DNA of 64,000 nt from Chitinophagales bacterium (GCA_041392475.1 JAWKLZ010000002.1:2054501-2118500); one strand, 5' to 3'. Positions 51,403 to 60,502 are shown, numbered from the stretch's first letter. The notes: generated from the letters alone by a model not told the origin. Made by a program: numbers and translations.

Positions 51403-52206
51403 TTACATTTCCAATGCTTTGAACAATAGTTCTTTCAGCGTAATATCTGAAATATTCATTCGTATATGGCTTCGATGAGCATAAGATATCTTGCCCCTTT
51501 CCTCTGATACAATAAAAACATGTGCTTCAATGTGTTCTGTGATACCAACTGCCGCACGATGACGCATTCCCACACGAGGCGGAAGCTCAGGATTTTCTGA
51601 AACAGGCAACACACAACCCGCCGCCAGAATTTTCCCCTCCGCAATCACCATCGCCCCGTCATGAAGCGGCGCATTTTTATCAAAAATAGTTTCGATTAGC
51701 TTACTCGAAATATCGGCATGTATGGCTACTCCCGTATTGGCAAAAAACTTTTCTTCACCCACATCCGTAAAAACCATCAAAGCCCCCGTTTTAGCACGAG
51801 CCATGTTCTGCAAAGCCTTTGCTATTGAATTCACTAAATGCTCATTATCAGAAGCATTGTCACGCCCTCTTTTTATCAAACGACTCCAAAATTGCTGATC
51901 CCCAATACCCGTATTGCGCCCCAAAAAGAACAAAAAACGCCGAATTTCTGGCTGAAAAATAATCACCAAAAGCACAAGCCCAGCTCCCAAAAACTGTCCT
52001 AAAATACGCTCCATCATCTTCATCTCCAATGCCTGAACGATAAAGTAAATAAGCGACAGCACCAATAATCCCACAAAAATATTGAAAGCAAGACTACCCT
52101 TCAAGAGCCGATAGACAAAGAAGAACAAAGTGGTCAATACCAATATATCCAATATGTCGGCAAAACCAATTTCAAGAAATCCAATTTTAAATAAAAAAAG
52201 CGTCAA
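51403..52206 (-). CDS. cdaA: Diadenylate cyclase CdaA
   Basis: This is 267 residues with three N-terminal membrane helices (about residues 18-85). The DAC domain carries the catalytic DGA (183-185, in PLHDGAMVIAEG) and RHR (215-217, in RVGMRHRAAVGITE) motifs. It makes cyclic di-AMP from two ATP. No ATG precedes the conserved IGFLEIGFADILDIL segment, so the start is taken as TTG at 52206. It sits 12 nt before recO and 64 nt after folP, a pairing usual in Bacteroidota. Confidence 0.92.
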   Translation of the reverse strand: MTLFLFKIGFLEIGFADILDILVLTTLFFFVYRLLKGSLAFNIFVGLLVLSLIYFIVQALEMKMMERILGQFLGAGLVLLVIIFQPEIRRFLFFLGRNTGIGDQQFWSRLIKRGRDNASDNEHLVNSIAKALQNMARAKTGALMVFTDVGEEKFFANTGVAIHADISSKLIETIFDKNAPLHDGAMVIAEGKILAAGCVLPVSENPELPPRVGMRHRAAVGITEHIEAHVFIVSEERGKISYAHRSHIRMNISDITLKELLFKALEM

Positions 52207-52270
52207 AGTGTGTTTTGTATTTTAGATAAGTTGAAAACCATGTTGTTCTTTTAGGTTTTCATTTGAATCT

Positions 52271-53134
52271 TTATTGTTCAAGCAGATATTCTACAATTTG
52301 CACCGCTTCCACTGCCTCCTTCACATCATGCACCCGCAAAATATTCGCCCCTTTCTGCAAAGCAATCACATTCACTGCCGTAGTGCCATTCAGAGCATTT
52401 GAAGGATTTATTTTCAGAAGTTTACAAACCATAGATTTGCGAGACATTCCCGCCAATAAAGGTAAGTCAAATAATCGAAAAGCGTCAAATTGCTGCAATA
52501 TTTGATAGTTCTGTGAAAGCGTTTTTCCAAAACCAAAGCCAGGGTCAATAATAACATCCTTAATACCCGCTTGTTTCACCTGCTCAAGTTTAGCAATGAA
52601 AAAATCCACTATCTCTTGCACAACATTTCCGTATGAAGGATTGATTTGCATATCTTTAGGCTTACCTTGAATATGCATCAAGATATAGGGAACACCCAAC
52701 ATCCCAACTGTAGAAAGCAAATCAACATCCAAATCACCTGCCGAAATATCGTTGACCATACTTGCCCCCACTTCAATGGCTTCCTTCACCACTTTCGCAC
52801 GAATCGTATCAACAGAAACAATTGTATCGGGAAATTCTTTTACAATCGCTTCAATCACAGGAATCACTCGCTTCAATTCCTCATTCACTTCAATAATATC
52901 AGCACCAGGTCTTGACGACATCCCACCTACATCAATAATAGCAGCCCCTTCTTGCAGCATTTTTTCTACCTGCTTCAAAATGAGTATTTGCTGAGTATAT
53001 TGTCCACCATCATAGAACGAATCAGGAGTAACATTGAGTACGCCCATTACTTTTGGTGTACTCAAATCCAATAACTTCCCTCGGCAGTTTATCAGCCAAT
53101 TGGTTTCAAAAACCGTATTTTTTGAAGTATGCAT
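52271..53134 (-). CDS. folP: Dihydropteroate synthase
   Basis: This is 287 residues (start ATG 53134; the TTG just before is ignored). It joins pABA to the pterin pyrophosphate in folate synthesis and is the sulfonamide target. The pterin motifs KVMGVLNVTPDSFYDGG, GMSSRPGADIIEVNEEL, IDPGFGFGKT and the final RVHDVKEAVEAV are present. Confidence 0.95.
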   Translation of the reverse strand: MHTSKNTVFETNWLINCRGKLLDLSTPKVMGVLNVTPDSFYDGGQYTQQILILKQVEKMLQEGAAIIDVGGMSSRPGADIIEVNEELKRVIPVIEAIVKEFPDTIVSVDTIRAKVVKEAIEVGASMVNDISAGDLDVDLLSTVGMLGVPYILMHIQGKPKDMQINPSYGNVVQEIVDFFIAKLEQVKQAGIKDVIIDPGFGFGKTLSQNYQILQQFDAFRLFDLPLLAGMSRKSMVCKLLKINPSNALNGTTAVNVIALQKGANILRVHDVKEAVEAVQIVEYLLEQ

Positions 53135-53175
53135 CAATATTTGAACTAAGTTTTTAGTTTAAACAAAATTTAACT

Positions 53176-53183
53176 TACCTTTG
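53176..53183 (+). promoter_or_regulatory. -7 box upstream of the BT_3928-like gene (distal)
   Basis: TACCTTTG is an exact match followed by CAACAA. It lies 100 nt before the preferred start codon, in the divergent gap with folP. Confidence 0.45.
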
Positions 53184-53239
53184 CAACAATCACACATTTG
53201 ATTTTGATTTCCATATTAATTTTTATTGCAGACTTATAC

Positions 53240-53247
53240 TATATTTG
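53240..53247 (+). promoter_or_regulatory. -7 box upstream of the BT_3928-like gene (proximal)
   Basis: TATATTTG is an exact match 29 nt before ATG 53276. It supports that ATG over the TTG at 53198, which would lie upstream of this promoter. Confidence 0.45.
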
Positions 53248-53275
53248 TGTAGCAAAAATAAAAACAAATACTACC

Positions 53276-54673
53276 ATGACCATATTTTCATTGATTGGCT
53301 TGATTGCCCTTTTAGCAGTAGGCGTAACCATTCTTACGGGACTACTCAAAAAGCCTGAAAACTGGCTGATACACTATTTACGCAATTTCTTAGGAACGTT
53401 CTTTGTATTTTCGGGAGTAGTGAAGGCCATAGACCCAACAGGAACTGCCATCAAAATGGAAGATTACTTCAATGTATTTACAGAACATTTCTCGCTATTT
53501 ACAGGTTTATGGGAATTTCTAATCTCCATTGCATTGCCATTATCGGTTTTTATGATTGTCCTAGAAATTGTATTGGGGGTTTCTCTCATTCTAGGAACCT
53601 TCAAAAAACCAACCTTGTGGCTCTATATAGGATTGACCCTATTCTTCACAGTACTTACAGGCTTCACCTACCTCACAGGATATGTGCCCAAGGATGCTAC
53701 TTTTTTCCAGTTCGCACAGTGGGAAGGCTTCAAAGAATCCAATATGCGGGTAACAGACTGCGGTTGTTTCGGTGATTTTGTCAAACTCAAACCTTACGAA
53801 TCATTCTTGAAAGACGTGGCTCTAACAGGTTTGATTTTTTTAATGCTTTTCTTATCGAAGCACATTACATTGGTTTTCAATAAAAAAATCTCATGGATTC
53901 TTTTAGGTGTATTGGGAGTAGCAGCATTTGCTTTCAGTATGAGAAATGTAAACAACCTGCCGATTGTCGACTTTAGAGCCTACAAAATAGGTGCGAATTT
54001 GATAGACGGACGAAACGACGGAATCCCGCCAGAAGTACAAACCATGTACACGCTGACCAAAGAAGGCACGGGAGAGGTGAAAAAAATCGAGAGTAAGGAG
54101 TATATAGACAGTGGCATCTGGAAAGATAAGACTTGGGTGATGGACAACGACAAAACCGAACAAGTAACCATCAAAGAAGGTAAAATGCCTACTATCAAAG
54201 ACTTCATGATTTATGACGATGCAGAGAATGAAGTAGCAGATGCCATCGTAAACCGCCCAGGATTTACCCTTTTCGTAGCCGCCTACAATGTCGAAAAATC
54301 GAATCTGGAGAAAGGTTTTGTAAAGGTAAATCAGGTGATGAAAGAAGCCACAAAAGACAATATACCTATTATTGGTTTGACCGCTTCAGCGATAGATTAT
54401 GCCCAAAAATTCACAGACAATATTTATAAATTCTATAACTTGGATGCTGTACCCATCAAAACTATGATTCGCTCAAACCCAGGTGTAGTCCTAATTAAGG
54501 ATGGAATCGTAGTAGATAAATGGCACTTCAATCAACTTCCCAATTGGAGCGAAATCGTAGCCAAACACAACATCACCAAACAAGATCCGCCACAAGATTT
54601 GATTCAAGAAGATGAGGAAATAATAGATGAAGAGATGATGGAGGAAGAAATGGAAGGAGATGGAGATGAATAA
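53276..54673 (+). CDS. BT_3928-family DoxX-like membrane protein
   Basis: This is 465 residues from ATG 53276 (MTIFSLIGLIALLAVGVTIL). The first ~230 residues form several helices with the DoxX-type segment NFLGTFFVFSGVVKAIDPTGTAIKMEDYF and the CGCFGDFVKL motif, as in MauE/DoxX proteins. The C-terminal half is soluble and partly thioredoxin-like (IIGLTASAIDYAQKF... VPIKTMIRSNPGVVLIKDGIVVDKW), with no CxxC. A very acidic tail ends it. A role in membrane redox chemistry is suggested by the family only. It is divergent from folP, as in other Bacteroidota. Confidence 0.82.
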   Translation: MTIFSLIGLIALLAVGVTILTGLLKKPENWLIHYLRNFLGTFFVFSGVVKAIDPTGTAIKMEDYFNVFTEHFSLFTGLWEFLISIALPLSVFMIVLEIVLGVSLILGTFKKPTLWLYIGLTLFFTVLTGFTYLTGYVPKDATFFQFAQWEGFKESNMRVTDCGCFGDFVKLKPYESFLKDVALTGLIFLMLFLSKHITLVFNKKISWILLGVLGVAAFAFSMRNVNNLPIVDFRAYKIGANLIDGRNDGIPPEVQTMYTLTKEGTGEVKKIESKEYIDSGIWKDKTWVMDNDKTEQVTIKEGKMPTIKDFMIYDDAENEVADAIVNRPGFTLFVAAYNVEKSNLEKGFVKVNQVMKEATKDNIPIIGLTASAIDYAQKFTDNIYKFYNLDAVPIKTMIRSNPGVVLIKDGIVVDKWHFNQLPNWSEIVAKHNITKQDPPQDLIQEDEEIIDEEMMEEEMEGDGDE

Positions 54674-54687
54674 AATCTAATGTCTGT

Positions 54688-54990
54688 ATGGTTATATTGC
54701 TAAATGGTTAATTAGCTGAAGTATTTTTGATGAAAACCAATATTTAACTTTGAATAAAATTGAAGCATAAAATCGTAATAAAGCAGAATAATTTTGCTCA
54801 ATGGACAGTTGGGAAACAATATGTAACCGCAGTTTATTCTATCTCTGCAAATATTGCAGAAGGATTTGGTCGTTATCACAAAAAAGATAAAATCAAATTT
54901 TATCGTTATATGACAGGTTCTTTACACGAAACATAAAATAGTAATACCATCTAACTGTACAACCATTCAACAATATAGCCATAAAACAAT
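54688..54990. repeat. Octamer-phased inverted arms around an IVS-type gene remnant
   Basis: The left arm (54688-54719) reads ATGGTTAT, ATTGCTAA, ATGGTTAA, TTAGCTGA. The right arm (54946-54990) is the same kind of array inverted, with units such as TCAACAAT, ATAGCCAT and AAAACAAT. It ends 8 nt before the sbcD start codon. About 226 nt lie between the arms and include the four-helix-bundle fragment. The same architecture occurs between iscU and iscA without cargo. Confidence 0.6.
54754..54936 (+). pseudogene. Truncated four-helix-bundle (IVS/S23-type) protein remnant
   Basis: The frame opens after a TGA and runs 60 codons to TAA. It has no ATG near its beginning. It contains VYSISANIAEGFGRYHKKDKIKF and YRYMTGSLHET, matching the central SIPANIAEGFGR...RGSLxE motif of the four-helix-bundle family. 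That family is encoded in 23S rRNA intervening sequences and near diversity-generating elements. Full members are about 115-125 residues; the N-terminal helix start and the C-terminal two helices are missing, so it is a dead fragment. It lies between inverted octamer arms. Confidence 0.6.
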
Positions 54991-54998
54991 ATAGAAAC

Positions 54999-56216
54999 AT
55001 GAAAATCCTCCACACAGCCGATTGGCATTTAGGGCAGCGATTGTGCGACTTTGACCGACAAGCAGAACACGACCATTTTCTGCAATGGCTGCTGGAAACC
55101 TTGAAGGAAGAGCAAGTAGATGCCTTAATCGTGGCAGGAGATGTATTTGATGTTCACAATCCTCCAAATTATGCTCGAAAACAATATTACAGTTTTCTGA
55201 GAAAAGCCATGCGCTACTGCAACAACATCATCATCACAGGTGGAAACCATGATTCTCCCCGCAATTTGGATGCACCCAAAGAACTATTGAAGTACCTGCA
55301 AATAAGTGTTGTAGGTGGAGTTCCTGAGGAATTGGAGGAAGAAGTCATTGAAGTGAAGGACGAAGAGGGGAATGTGGTGGGCATTGTGGCAGCTGTTCCT
55401 TTTTTGCAGGAAAGAGACATACGTAAAGCCGTTGCAGGAGAAAGCTATGAAGAACGGGTAGAACGCACCCAAAAAGGGATTTTCAACCATTACCAAACCA
55501 TAGCTGAATACATCGCTGCAAAATATGATGCTTCAAAATTACCCATCATTGCCACTGGACACTTATTTGCAGCAGGGAGTATCACTTCCGAAAGCGAAAA
55601 AGACATTCACATCGGCAATCAAGGCAAAGTAACTGCCGAAACTTTTTCCGAGATGTTTGATTATGTGGCATTGGGGCATATTCACAAGCCGCAAAAGGTG
55701 AACAAATTGGAGCATATCCGTTATTGCGGCTCACCGATTCCATTGAGTTTCACAGAACATAAAGACGACAAACAAGTTCTTTTGGTGAATTTTGAAGGAG
55801 GAAAGTTAGATGAAATTCGCATTTTGCCAATTCCCAATTACCGCAAGTTATTGCGGGTGAAGGGAGATATCGAAAAGGTGATAGCGCATTTGTTGGCCTT
55901 AGAAAGTTTTGAAGGAAAGCCCACAACATGGTTGGAAGTGCAGGTGGAACTGGAAGTTTTTGAAGCGGATTTGGAACATCAGGTTCGGCAATTGGTGGCG
56001 GACAAAAATGCGGAGGTGCTGATTACCCGCACTGAATACAAATACCGTTCAACGGGTTTGGACGAAGAATTGGGCAATGTGAGTTTGGATGATTTGAAAC
56101 CAATGGAAGTATTTTTGAAGCGTTGCGACAGTCGGAATGTAGGAGAGGAGCAGCAAAAAGAATTGGTGAACACATTCAATGAATTGTTGGAATGGATGGA
56201 GGAGGAGAAAGATTGA
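54999..56216 (+). CDS. sbcD: Exonuclease SbcCD, nuclease subunit SbcD
   Basis: This is 405 residues, an Mre11-type calcineurin-like phosphoesterase. Metal-binding motifs are HTADWHLGQ (D8, H10), AGDVFDVHNPP, GGNHDSPRN and, further on, ATGHLF and LGHIHKPQ. With SbcC it trims DNA ends and hairpins. sbcC does not follow. The next genes are a thioesterase and xseB, so SbcC, if present, is encoded elsewhere. Confidence 0.92.
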   Translation: MKILHTADWHLGQRLCDFDRQAEHDHFLQWLLETLKEEQVDALIVAGDVFDVHNPPNYARKQYYSFLRKAMRYCNNIIITGGNHDSPRNLDAPKELLKYLQISVVGGVPEELEEEVIEVKDEEGNVVGIVAAVPFLQERDIRKAVAGESYEERVERTQKGIFNHYQTIAEYIAAKYDASKLPIIATGHLFAAGSITSESEKDIHIGNQGKVTAETFSEMFDYVALGHIHKPQKVNKLEHIRYCGSPIPLSFTEHKDDKQVLLVNFEGGKLDEIRILPIPNYRKLLRVKGDIEKVIAHLLALESFEGKPTTWLEVQVELEVFEADLEHQVRQLVADKNAEVLITRTEYKYRSTGLDEELGNVSLDDLKPMEVFLKRCDSRNVGEEQQKELVNTFNELLEWMEEEKD

Positions 56217-56259
56217 TATTGAACTTCAATGGTAAAGATTAAAACAACTTCAAAAAAAT

Positions 56260-56676
56260 ATGTTCAACAACAACCTAAGCCCTACTCACTTCAATGAAAA
56301 AGGCCAAGGTACTTTTCCTGGCTTATTAGGAATTACCATTGTCCACATGGAAGAAGGCAAAACGATTGGTGAAATGCCTGTCAAAAAAGAACTTTTTGCG
56401 CCCAATGGGTTTTTACATGCGGGAAGTGTTGTGACCTTTGCAGATACAATCGCAGGTTATTCTACGGTTTCACATTTGCCCGAAAAAGCAAAATCTTTTA
56501 CAACCATCGAACTCAAAAGTAACTTTATGGGAACAGCCCGAGAAGGTATTTTGGAATGTGAAAGTTTTGCAGAGCATTTGGGACAAACTACGCATGTTTG
56601 GCGAGTCGTTGTCAAGCACAAAGAAAGTCAAAAACAGATTGCTATTTTTTCCTGTACCCAATTGATTTTATACTAA
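56260..56676 (+). CDS. PaaI-type hotdog thioesterase
   Basis: This is 138 residues, a single hotdog domain. EGKTIGEMPVKKELFAPNGFLHAGSVVTFADTIAGYST carries the HAGxxxxxAD.xxG active-site pattern of the PaaI/YbgC-like group; TIELKSNFMGTAREGILECESFAEHLGQTTHVW continues the fold. It hydrolyses acyl-CoA thioesters; the substrate is not predictable. It is 6 nt upstream of xseB. Confidence 0.85.
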   Translation: MFNNNLSPTHFNEKGQGTFPGLLGITIVHMEEGKTIGEMPVKKELFAPNGFLHAGSVVTFADTIAGYSTVSHLPEKAKSFTTIELKSNFMGTAREGILECESFAEHLGQTTHVWRVVVKHKESQKQIAIFSCTQLILY

Positions 56677-56682
56677 CCAAAT

Positions 56683-56871
56683 ATGACAACTTACAATCAA
56701 TCCCTTACCGAACTCCAACAAATCGTAGCCGACCTCGAAAACGAAGCCATCGGAGTAGATGAACTATCCGAAAAGGTAAAAAGAGCTTCCGAGCTGATTC
56801 AGTTTTGTCAGCAGAAACTGAGGAGTACAGAAGCTGCAATTGGAGAAACTCTGGGCAATCAGCAAGAATAG
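56683..56871 (+). CDS. xseB: Exodeoxyribonuclease VII small subunit
   Basis: This is 62 residues, all helical: YNQSLTELQQIVADLENEAIGVDELSEKVKRASELIQFCQQKLRSTE, typical of XseB. It partners XseA in single-strand DNA degradation. xseA is not in the window. It follows the thioesterase gene by 6 nt. Confidence 0.88.
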   Translation: MTTYNQSLTELQQIVADLENEAIGVDELSEKVKRASELIQFCQQKLRSTEAAIGETLGNQQE

Positions 56872-56883
56872 AAGATGAGTGTT

Positions 56884-57123
56884 TTATCGTATTTTCGCTG
56901 CAATGAATAACAAAATCACCGCTCCAAAAGTAGCACTCAAGATTTGACCCAGTAGTTTGCTAGCATGAATACCGACCAAATCCAAAACAATGTTTCCTAT
57001 ATACGCACCTGCTACTCCCAAAATGACCGTCCAAACCAAACTCATGCTGCGGCCTTTCATCAGTTGATTTGCCAACCAACCCGCCACAGCTCCTACAATC
57101 AATAAAATAATCAGTTGCTCCAT
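56884..57123 (-). CDS. GlsB/YeaQ/YmgE family membrane protein, copy 1
   Basis: This is 79 residues from MEQLIILLIVGAVAGWLANQLMKGRSMSL; the 18 codons upstream in the open frame are not conserved with its neighbour, so I start at ATG 57123. It has three helices with Gly zippers (GVAGAYIGNIVLDLVG; ILSATFGAVILLFIAAKIR). The family is stress-related ('transglycosylase-associated') with unclear function. A close paralogue lies 99 nt upstream. Confidence 0.85.
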   Translation of the reverse strand: MEQLIILLIVGAVAGWLANQLMKGRSMSLVWTVILGVAGAYIGNIVLDLVGIHASKLLGQILSATFGAVILLFIAAKIR

Positions 57124-57222
57124 TTTGTTTGTTTTTGAAGGAGAATGAAATGGTAAAACAATCGTTTCTGCTGACATTTATTTGCTCATCATATTAATGG
57201 TGAGAACTTTATAACCCGTTTC

Positions 57223-57474
57223 CTATTTCTTACTCGCAGCTTTGATTTTGGGTATCAAATACAACAACAATACCGCCCCAAAAGTAGCACTGATAATTTT
57301 TCCAATAAGGTGAGTTGCGCTAAAACCTACGATTCCCAAGACGATACTACCAATAAAAGCACCACCAATACCCAAAAGCAAGTTCCAGCCTAAGCCCATA
57401 CTTGCACCTTTCATCCAAAGATTTGCGAGCCACCCAGCGACAGCACCTACGATAAGCAATACGATAATGTTCAT
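57223..57474 (-). CDS. GlsB/YeaQ/YmgE family membrane protein, copy 2
   Basis: This is 83 residues: IIVLLIVGAVAGWLANLWMKGASMGLGWNLLLGIGGAFIGSIVLGIVG, then ISATFGAVLLLYLIPKIKAASKK. It aligns along its length with the next gene, so the two arose by tandem duplication. It has a more basic C-terminus. It is on the minus strand, divergent from the YyaL-type gene. Confidence 0.87.
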   Translation of the reverse strand: MNIIVLLIVGAVAGWLANLWMKGASMGLGWNLLLGIGGAFIGSIVLGIVGFSATHLIGKIISATFGAVLLLYLIPKIKAASKK

Positions 57475-57566
57475 TTTCTAAGTATTTTGATTAGATAAAA
57501 AATATGTTTGTCAATCCCTACAACAGAAAATTCTAACTTAGCGTTCCCAAACAAAAGTTAAAAACG

Positions 57567-59675
57567 ATGTCTCAAAAATTAACACTTTATATCATAACTT
57601 GTTTTTTGTTTTTTTCCTGCAAAGCCCAAAAACAAGGCGACAACACCCATTCTGACCACAAATACACCAACCACCTCATCAACCAAAGTAGCCCCTATTT
57701 GCTGCAACATGCCCACAACCCAGTGGATTGGTTTCCGTGGGGAGAAGAAGCATTGGCAAAGGCAAAAGCTGAGAACAAACCGATGATTATCAGTGTGGGA
57801 TATGCTGCCTGTCATTGGTGTCATGTGATGGAACACGAATCTTTTGAAGATACCTTGGTGGCCCGCAAAATGAACGAAAACTTTGTGTGTATCAAAGTCG
57901 ATAGAGAAGAACGCCCCGATGTGGACCAAATTTATATGAACGCTGCTTATATGATAAATGGCAGTGGAGGTTGGCCCTTGAATGCAATTGCCTTGCCCGA
58001 TAGTCGCCCTATTTTTGCAGGAACCTATTTTCCAAAGGACAATTGGGTGAAAATCTTGGACTATTTTGCGGACAACTTCAAAAACAATTTAGCAGAACTA
58101 GAGGCACAAGCAGACAAAATCACCGAAGGCATTCAACAAATCGAAATGGTGCCTTTCCAACCCGAACCTGCTACGTTTGCAGCCGAAGACCTCAATACCA
58201 TTTTTACCTCTTGGAAACCCCTATTGGATTTTGAGCAAGGTGGAAGAACCACCAAGTCCAATAAATTTCCGATGCCATCTAATTGGGCATATTTGCTTCG
58301 CTACCATAGCCTTTTTGGAAATGAAAACGCATTGAAGTCGGTGAATGTCACCCTTGAAAAAATGGCAAATGGCGGAATTTACGACCACCTTGGAGGAGGT
58401 TTTGCACGTTATTCAACAGACCCCGATTGGCACGTTCCCCATTTTGAGAAAATGCTTTACGACAATGGACAGTTGGTGAGTTTGTACTCCGAAGCCTATC
58501 AATACGCACCCAATCCGCTCTACAAAAAGACGGTCTATGAAACACTGGAGTTTGTCAAACGAGAATTAACCTCGCCTGAAGGGGGCTTTTATTCTTCATT
58601 AGATGCAGACAGTGAAGGCGAAGAAGGCAAATTTTATGTGTGGACAAAAGCGGAAATAGACTCTATTTTGGGCAAACAAGATGCGGTTATCTTCAATGCT
58701 TACTACAATGTGACTTCACAGGGCAATTGGGAAGAACACAAAAATGTGTTGCGGGTATTGAAGGAAAAAGAGTTCATGGCTTCAAAATTGGCGATTCCTT
58801 TGGCGCAATTGAATCAAGTGATTGATGATTCCAAAGTCAAATTGATGGCGGCTCGTGACAAAAAAGTGCGTCCGCCTTTGGATGACAAAATTTTGACGGG
58901 ATGGAATGCCTTGATGTTGAAGGGCTATGTAGATGCCTACCGAGTTTTTGGAGAACAAGCGTTTTTGGATGTGGCTTTGAAGAACGCCAATTTTTTACTG
59001 CAAAATGCCCTGCAAAGTGATGGGAGCCTCCATCGAAACTACAAAGAAGGAAAGTCTTCTATCAATGCTTTTTTAGACGATTATTCCTTACTCATTGAAG
59101 CCTTTGTGAGTCTGTACCAAGCGACTTTTGATGAACAATGGCTCTACAAATCCAAAGACCTTGCGGATTATGCCATTGCACATTTCCACGACGATAATTC
59201 CAAAATGTTCTTTTACACTTCTGACCAGGATGCAGCTTTGATTGCTCGAAAGATGGAGATTACCGACAATGTGATTCCAAGTTCCAATTCTTCTATGGCA
59301 AAAGCCTTGTTTTATTTGGGTACTTACTTCAACAACGAAGACTACTTGAAAATGTCGGAGCAGATGTTGACAAATGTGAAAGAGGATGTAAAAACGCAAG
59401 CTCCTTTCTACTCCAATTGGGCGATTTTGATGACATATTTCGTCAAGACACCTTATGAAGTGGCTATCGTGGGGCCTGATTTCGCTGCAAAACGTGCGGA
59501 AATGGATCAACATTTTCTACCAAACGCTTTTTTATTGGGTGGCAATTCGGAAGGTACTTTGGAACTGCTCAAAAGTAAATTGGTAGAAGGACAAAACCGC
59601 ATTTATGTCTGTCAAAACAAAGTGTGTAAATTCCCTGTGGAAGAGGTAAGCAAGGCGGTGGAGTTAATGGAATAG
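57567..59675 (+). CDS. YyaL/SSP411-type thioredoxin-domain lipoprotein
   Basis: This is 702 residues. A lipoprotein signal (LFFSC, Cys18) is followed by the thioredoxin-like DUF255 domain: NRLINQSSPYLLQHAHNPVDW-type start, then GYAACHWCHVMEHESFED with CxxC at 82-85. A long alpha/alpha-toroid part of the six-hairpin glycosidase type follows (GGGFARYSTDPDWHVPHFEKMLYDNGQL; KILTGWNALMLKGY). The family is widespread (human SPATA20) with unclear biochemistry. The lipoprotein form would sit in the cell envelope. Confidence 0.88.
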   Translation: MSQKLTLYIITCFLFFSCKAQKQGDNTHSDHKYTNHLINQSSPYLLQHAHNPVDWFPWGEEALAKAKAENKPMIISVGYAACHWCHVMEHESFEDTLVARKMNENFVCIKVDREERPDVDQIYMNAAYMINGSGGWPLNAIALPDSRPIFAGTYFPKDNWVKILDYFADNFKNNLAELEAQADKITEGIQQIEMVPFQPEPATFAAEDLNTIFTSWKPLLDFEQGGRTTKSNKFPMPSNWAYLLRYHSLFGNENALKSVNVTLEKMANGGIYDHLGGGFARYSTDPDWHVPHFEKMLYDNGQLVSLYSEAYQYAPNPLYKKTVYETLEFVKRELTSPEGGFYSSLDADSEGEEGKFYVWTKAEIDSILGKQDAVIFNAYYNVTSQGNWEEHKNVLRVLKEKEFMASKLAIPLAQLNQVIDDSKVKLMAARDKKVRPPLDDKILTGWNALMLKGYVDAYRVFGEQAFLDVALKNANFLLQNALQSDGSLHRNYKEGKSSINAFLDDYSLLIEAFVSLYQATFDEQWLYKSKDLADYAIAHFHDDNSKMFFYTSDQDAALIARKMEITDNVIPSSNSSMAKALFYLGTYFNNEDYLKMSEQMLTNVKEDVKTQAPFYSNWAILMTYFVKTPYEVAIVGPDFAAKRAEMDQHFLPNAFLLGGNSEGTLELLKSKLVEGQNRIYVCQNKVCKFPVEEVSKAVELME

Positions 59676-59769
59676 GGCTTACTTCAATGTCTTGATTAAG
59701 AAACAAATCTGAGAAAACAAACTTGGATTTTTTTAGAAATTTTACCAATATTGAGCAAAAAAGCAATCA

Positions 59770-60438
59770 ATGAATTCCAATCAATTTACCCCCTACAACC
59801 GAGATACCTACGAAGCCGAAGAAATGACTCAAAGGAGCCGAGAATTTAGAAATTGGCTGGACAAGAGGCGGACAGTTAGGACTTTTTCGGACAAAGCTGT
59901 GCCAAAAGAAGTGATGGAAAATATCATTATGAGTGCATCTTCGGCACCTTCTGGCGCACACAAACAGCCGTGGACATTTTGTGTAATCGGCAATGCCGAA
60001 CTCAAAAGTACCATCCGAAAAGCGGCAGAAGAGGAAGAATACACCAACTATCATGGGCGAATGTCGGAAGAATGGCTCGAAGATTTACAGGTATTTGATA
60101 CCGATTGGCACAAGCCTTTCATTGAAGTAGCACCGTGGGTAATCGTGGTTTTTAGGAAAATATATGATGTAGATGAAGAGGGAAACCGTAAAACCAATTA
60201 TTATGTGACTGAATCGGTGGGTATTGCGACAGGTTTTTTACTGACTGCCATTCATCAAGCAGGGCTTGTAGCATTGACACACACGCCGAGTCCGATGAAT
60301 TTTTTGGGAGAGATATTGAAGCGACCCAAAAACGAGAAGCCTTTTTTATTGATTCCTGTGGGTTATCCTGCCGAGAATACGCAGGTGCCAGATTTGAAGC
60401 GAAAGGAGTTGGAGGAAGTGAGTATGTTTTTTGAATAA
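59770..60438 (+). CDS. Nitroreductase family protein
   Basis: This is 222 residues, an FMN-dependent oxidoreductase fold. RRTVRTFSDKAVPKEVMENIIMSASSAPSGAHKQPWTFCVIG binds FMN phosphate; the SVGIATGFLLTAIHQAGLVALTHTPSPMNFL and LLIPVGYPAENTQVP segments resemble the iodotyrosine-deiodinase-like subgroup. The substrate is unknown. A perfect bidirectional terminator follows. Confidence 0.9.
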   Translation: MNSNQFTPYNRDTYEAEEMTQRSREFRNWLDKRRTVRTFSDKAVPKEVMENIIMSASSAPSGAHKQPWTFCVIGNAELKSTIRKAAEEEEYTNYHGRMSEEWLEDLQVFDTDWHKPFIEVAPWVIVVFRKIYDVDEEGNRKTNYYVTESVGIATGFLLTAIHQAGLVALTHTPSPMNFLGEILKRPKNEKPFLLIPVGYPAENTQVPDLKRKELEEVSMFFE

Positions 60439-60446
60439 CACAAAAA

Positions 60447-60483
60447 CAAAAGGCCACTATTTATGTAAAATAGTGGCCTTTTG
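60447..60483. terminator. Bidirectional intrinsic terminator
   Basis: CAAAAGGCCACTATTT (60447-60462) pairs perfectly over 16 bp with 60468-60483, loop ATGTA, with A and T runs at both ends. It lies between the convergent nitroreductase and fabD genes. Confidence 0.85.
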
Positions 60484-60502
60484 GGTTATTGATTTTATTT
60501 CA

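Larger units (their letters stand above)
54674..54998. other. Intergenic region with gene remnant and repeat arms
   Basis: These 325 nt between the BT_3928-like gene and sbcD contain only the inverted octamer arms and the decayed four-helix-bundle frame listed separately. No intact gene or clear promoter is seen. Confidence 0.6.
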
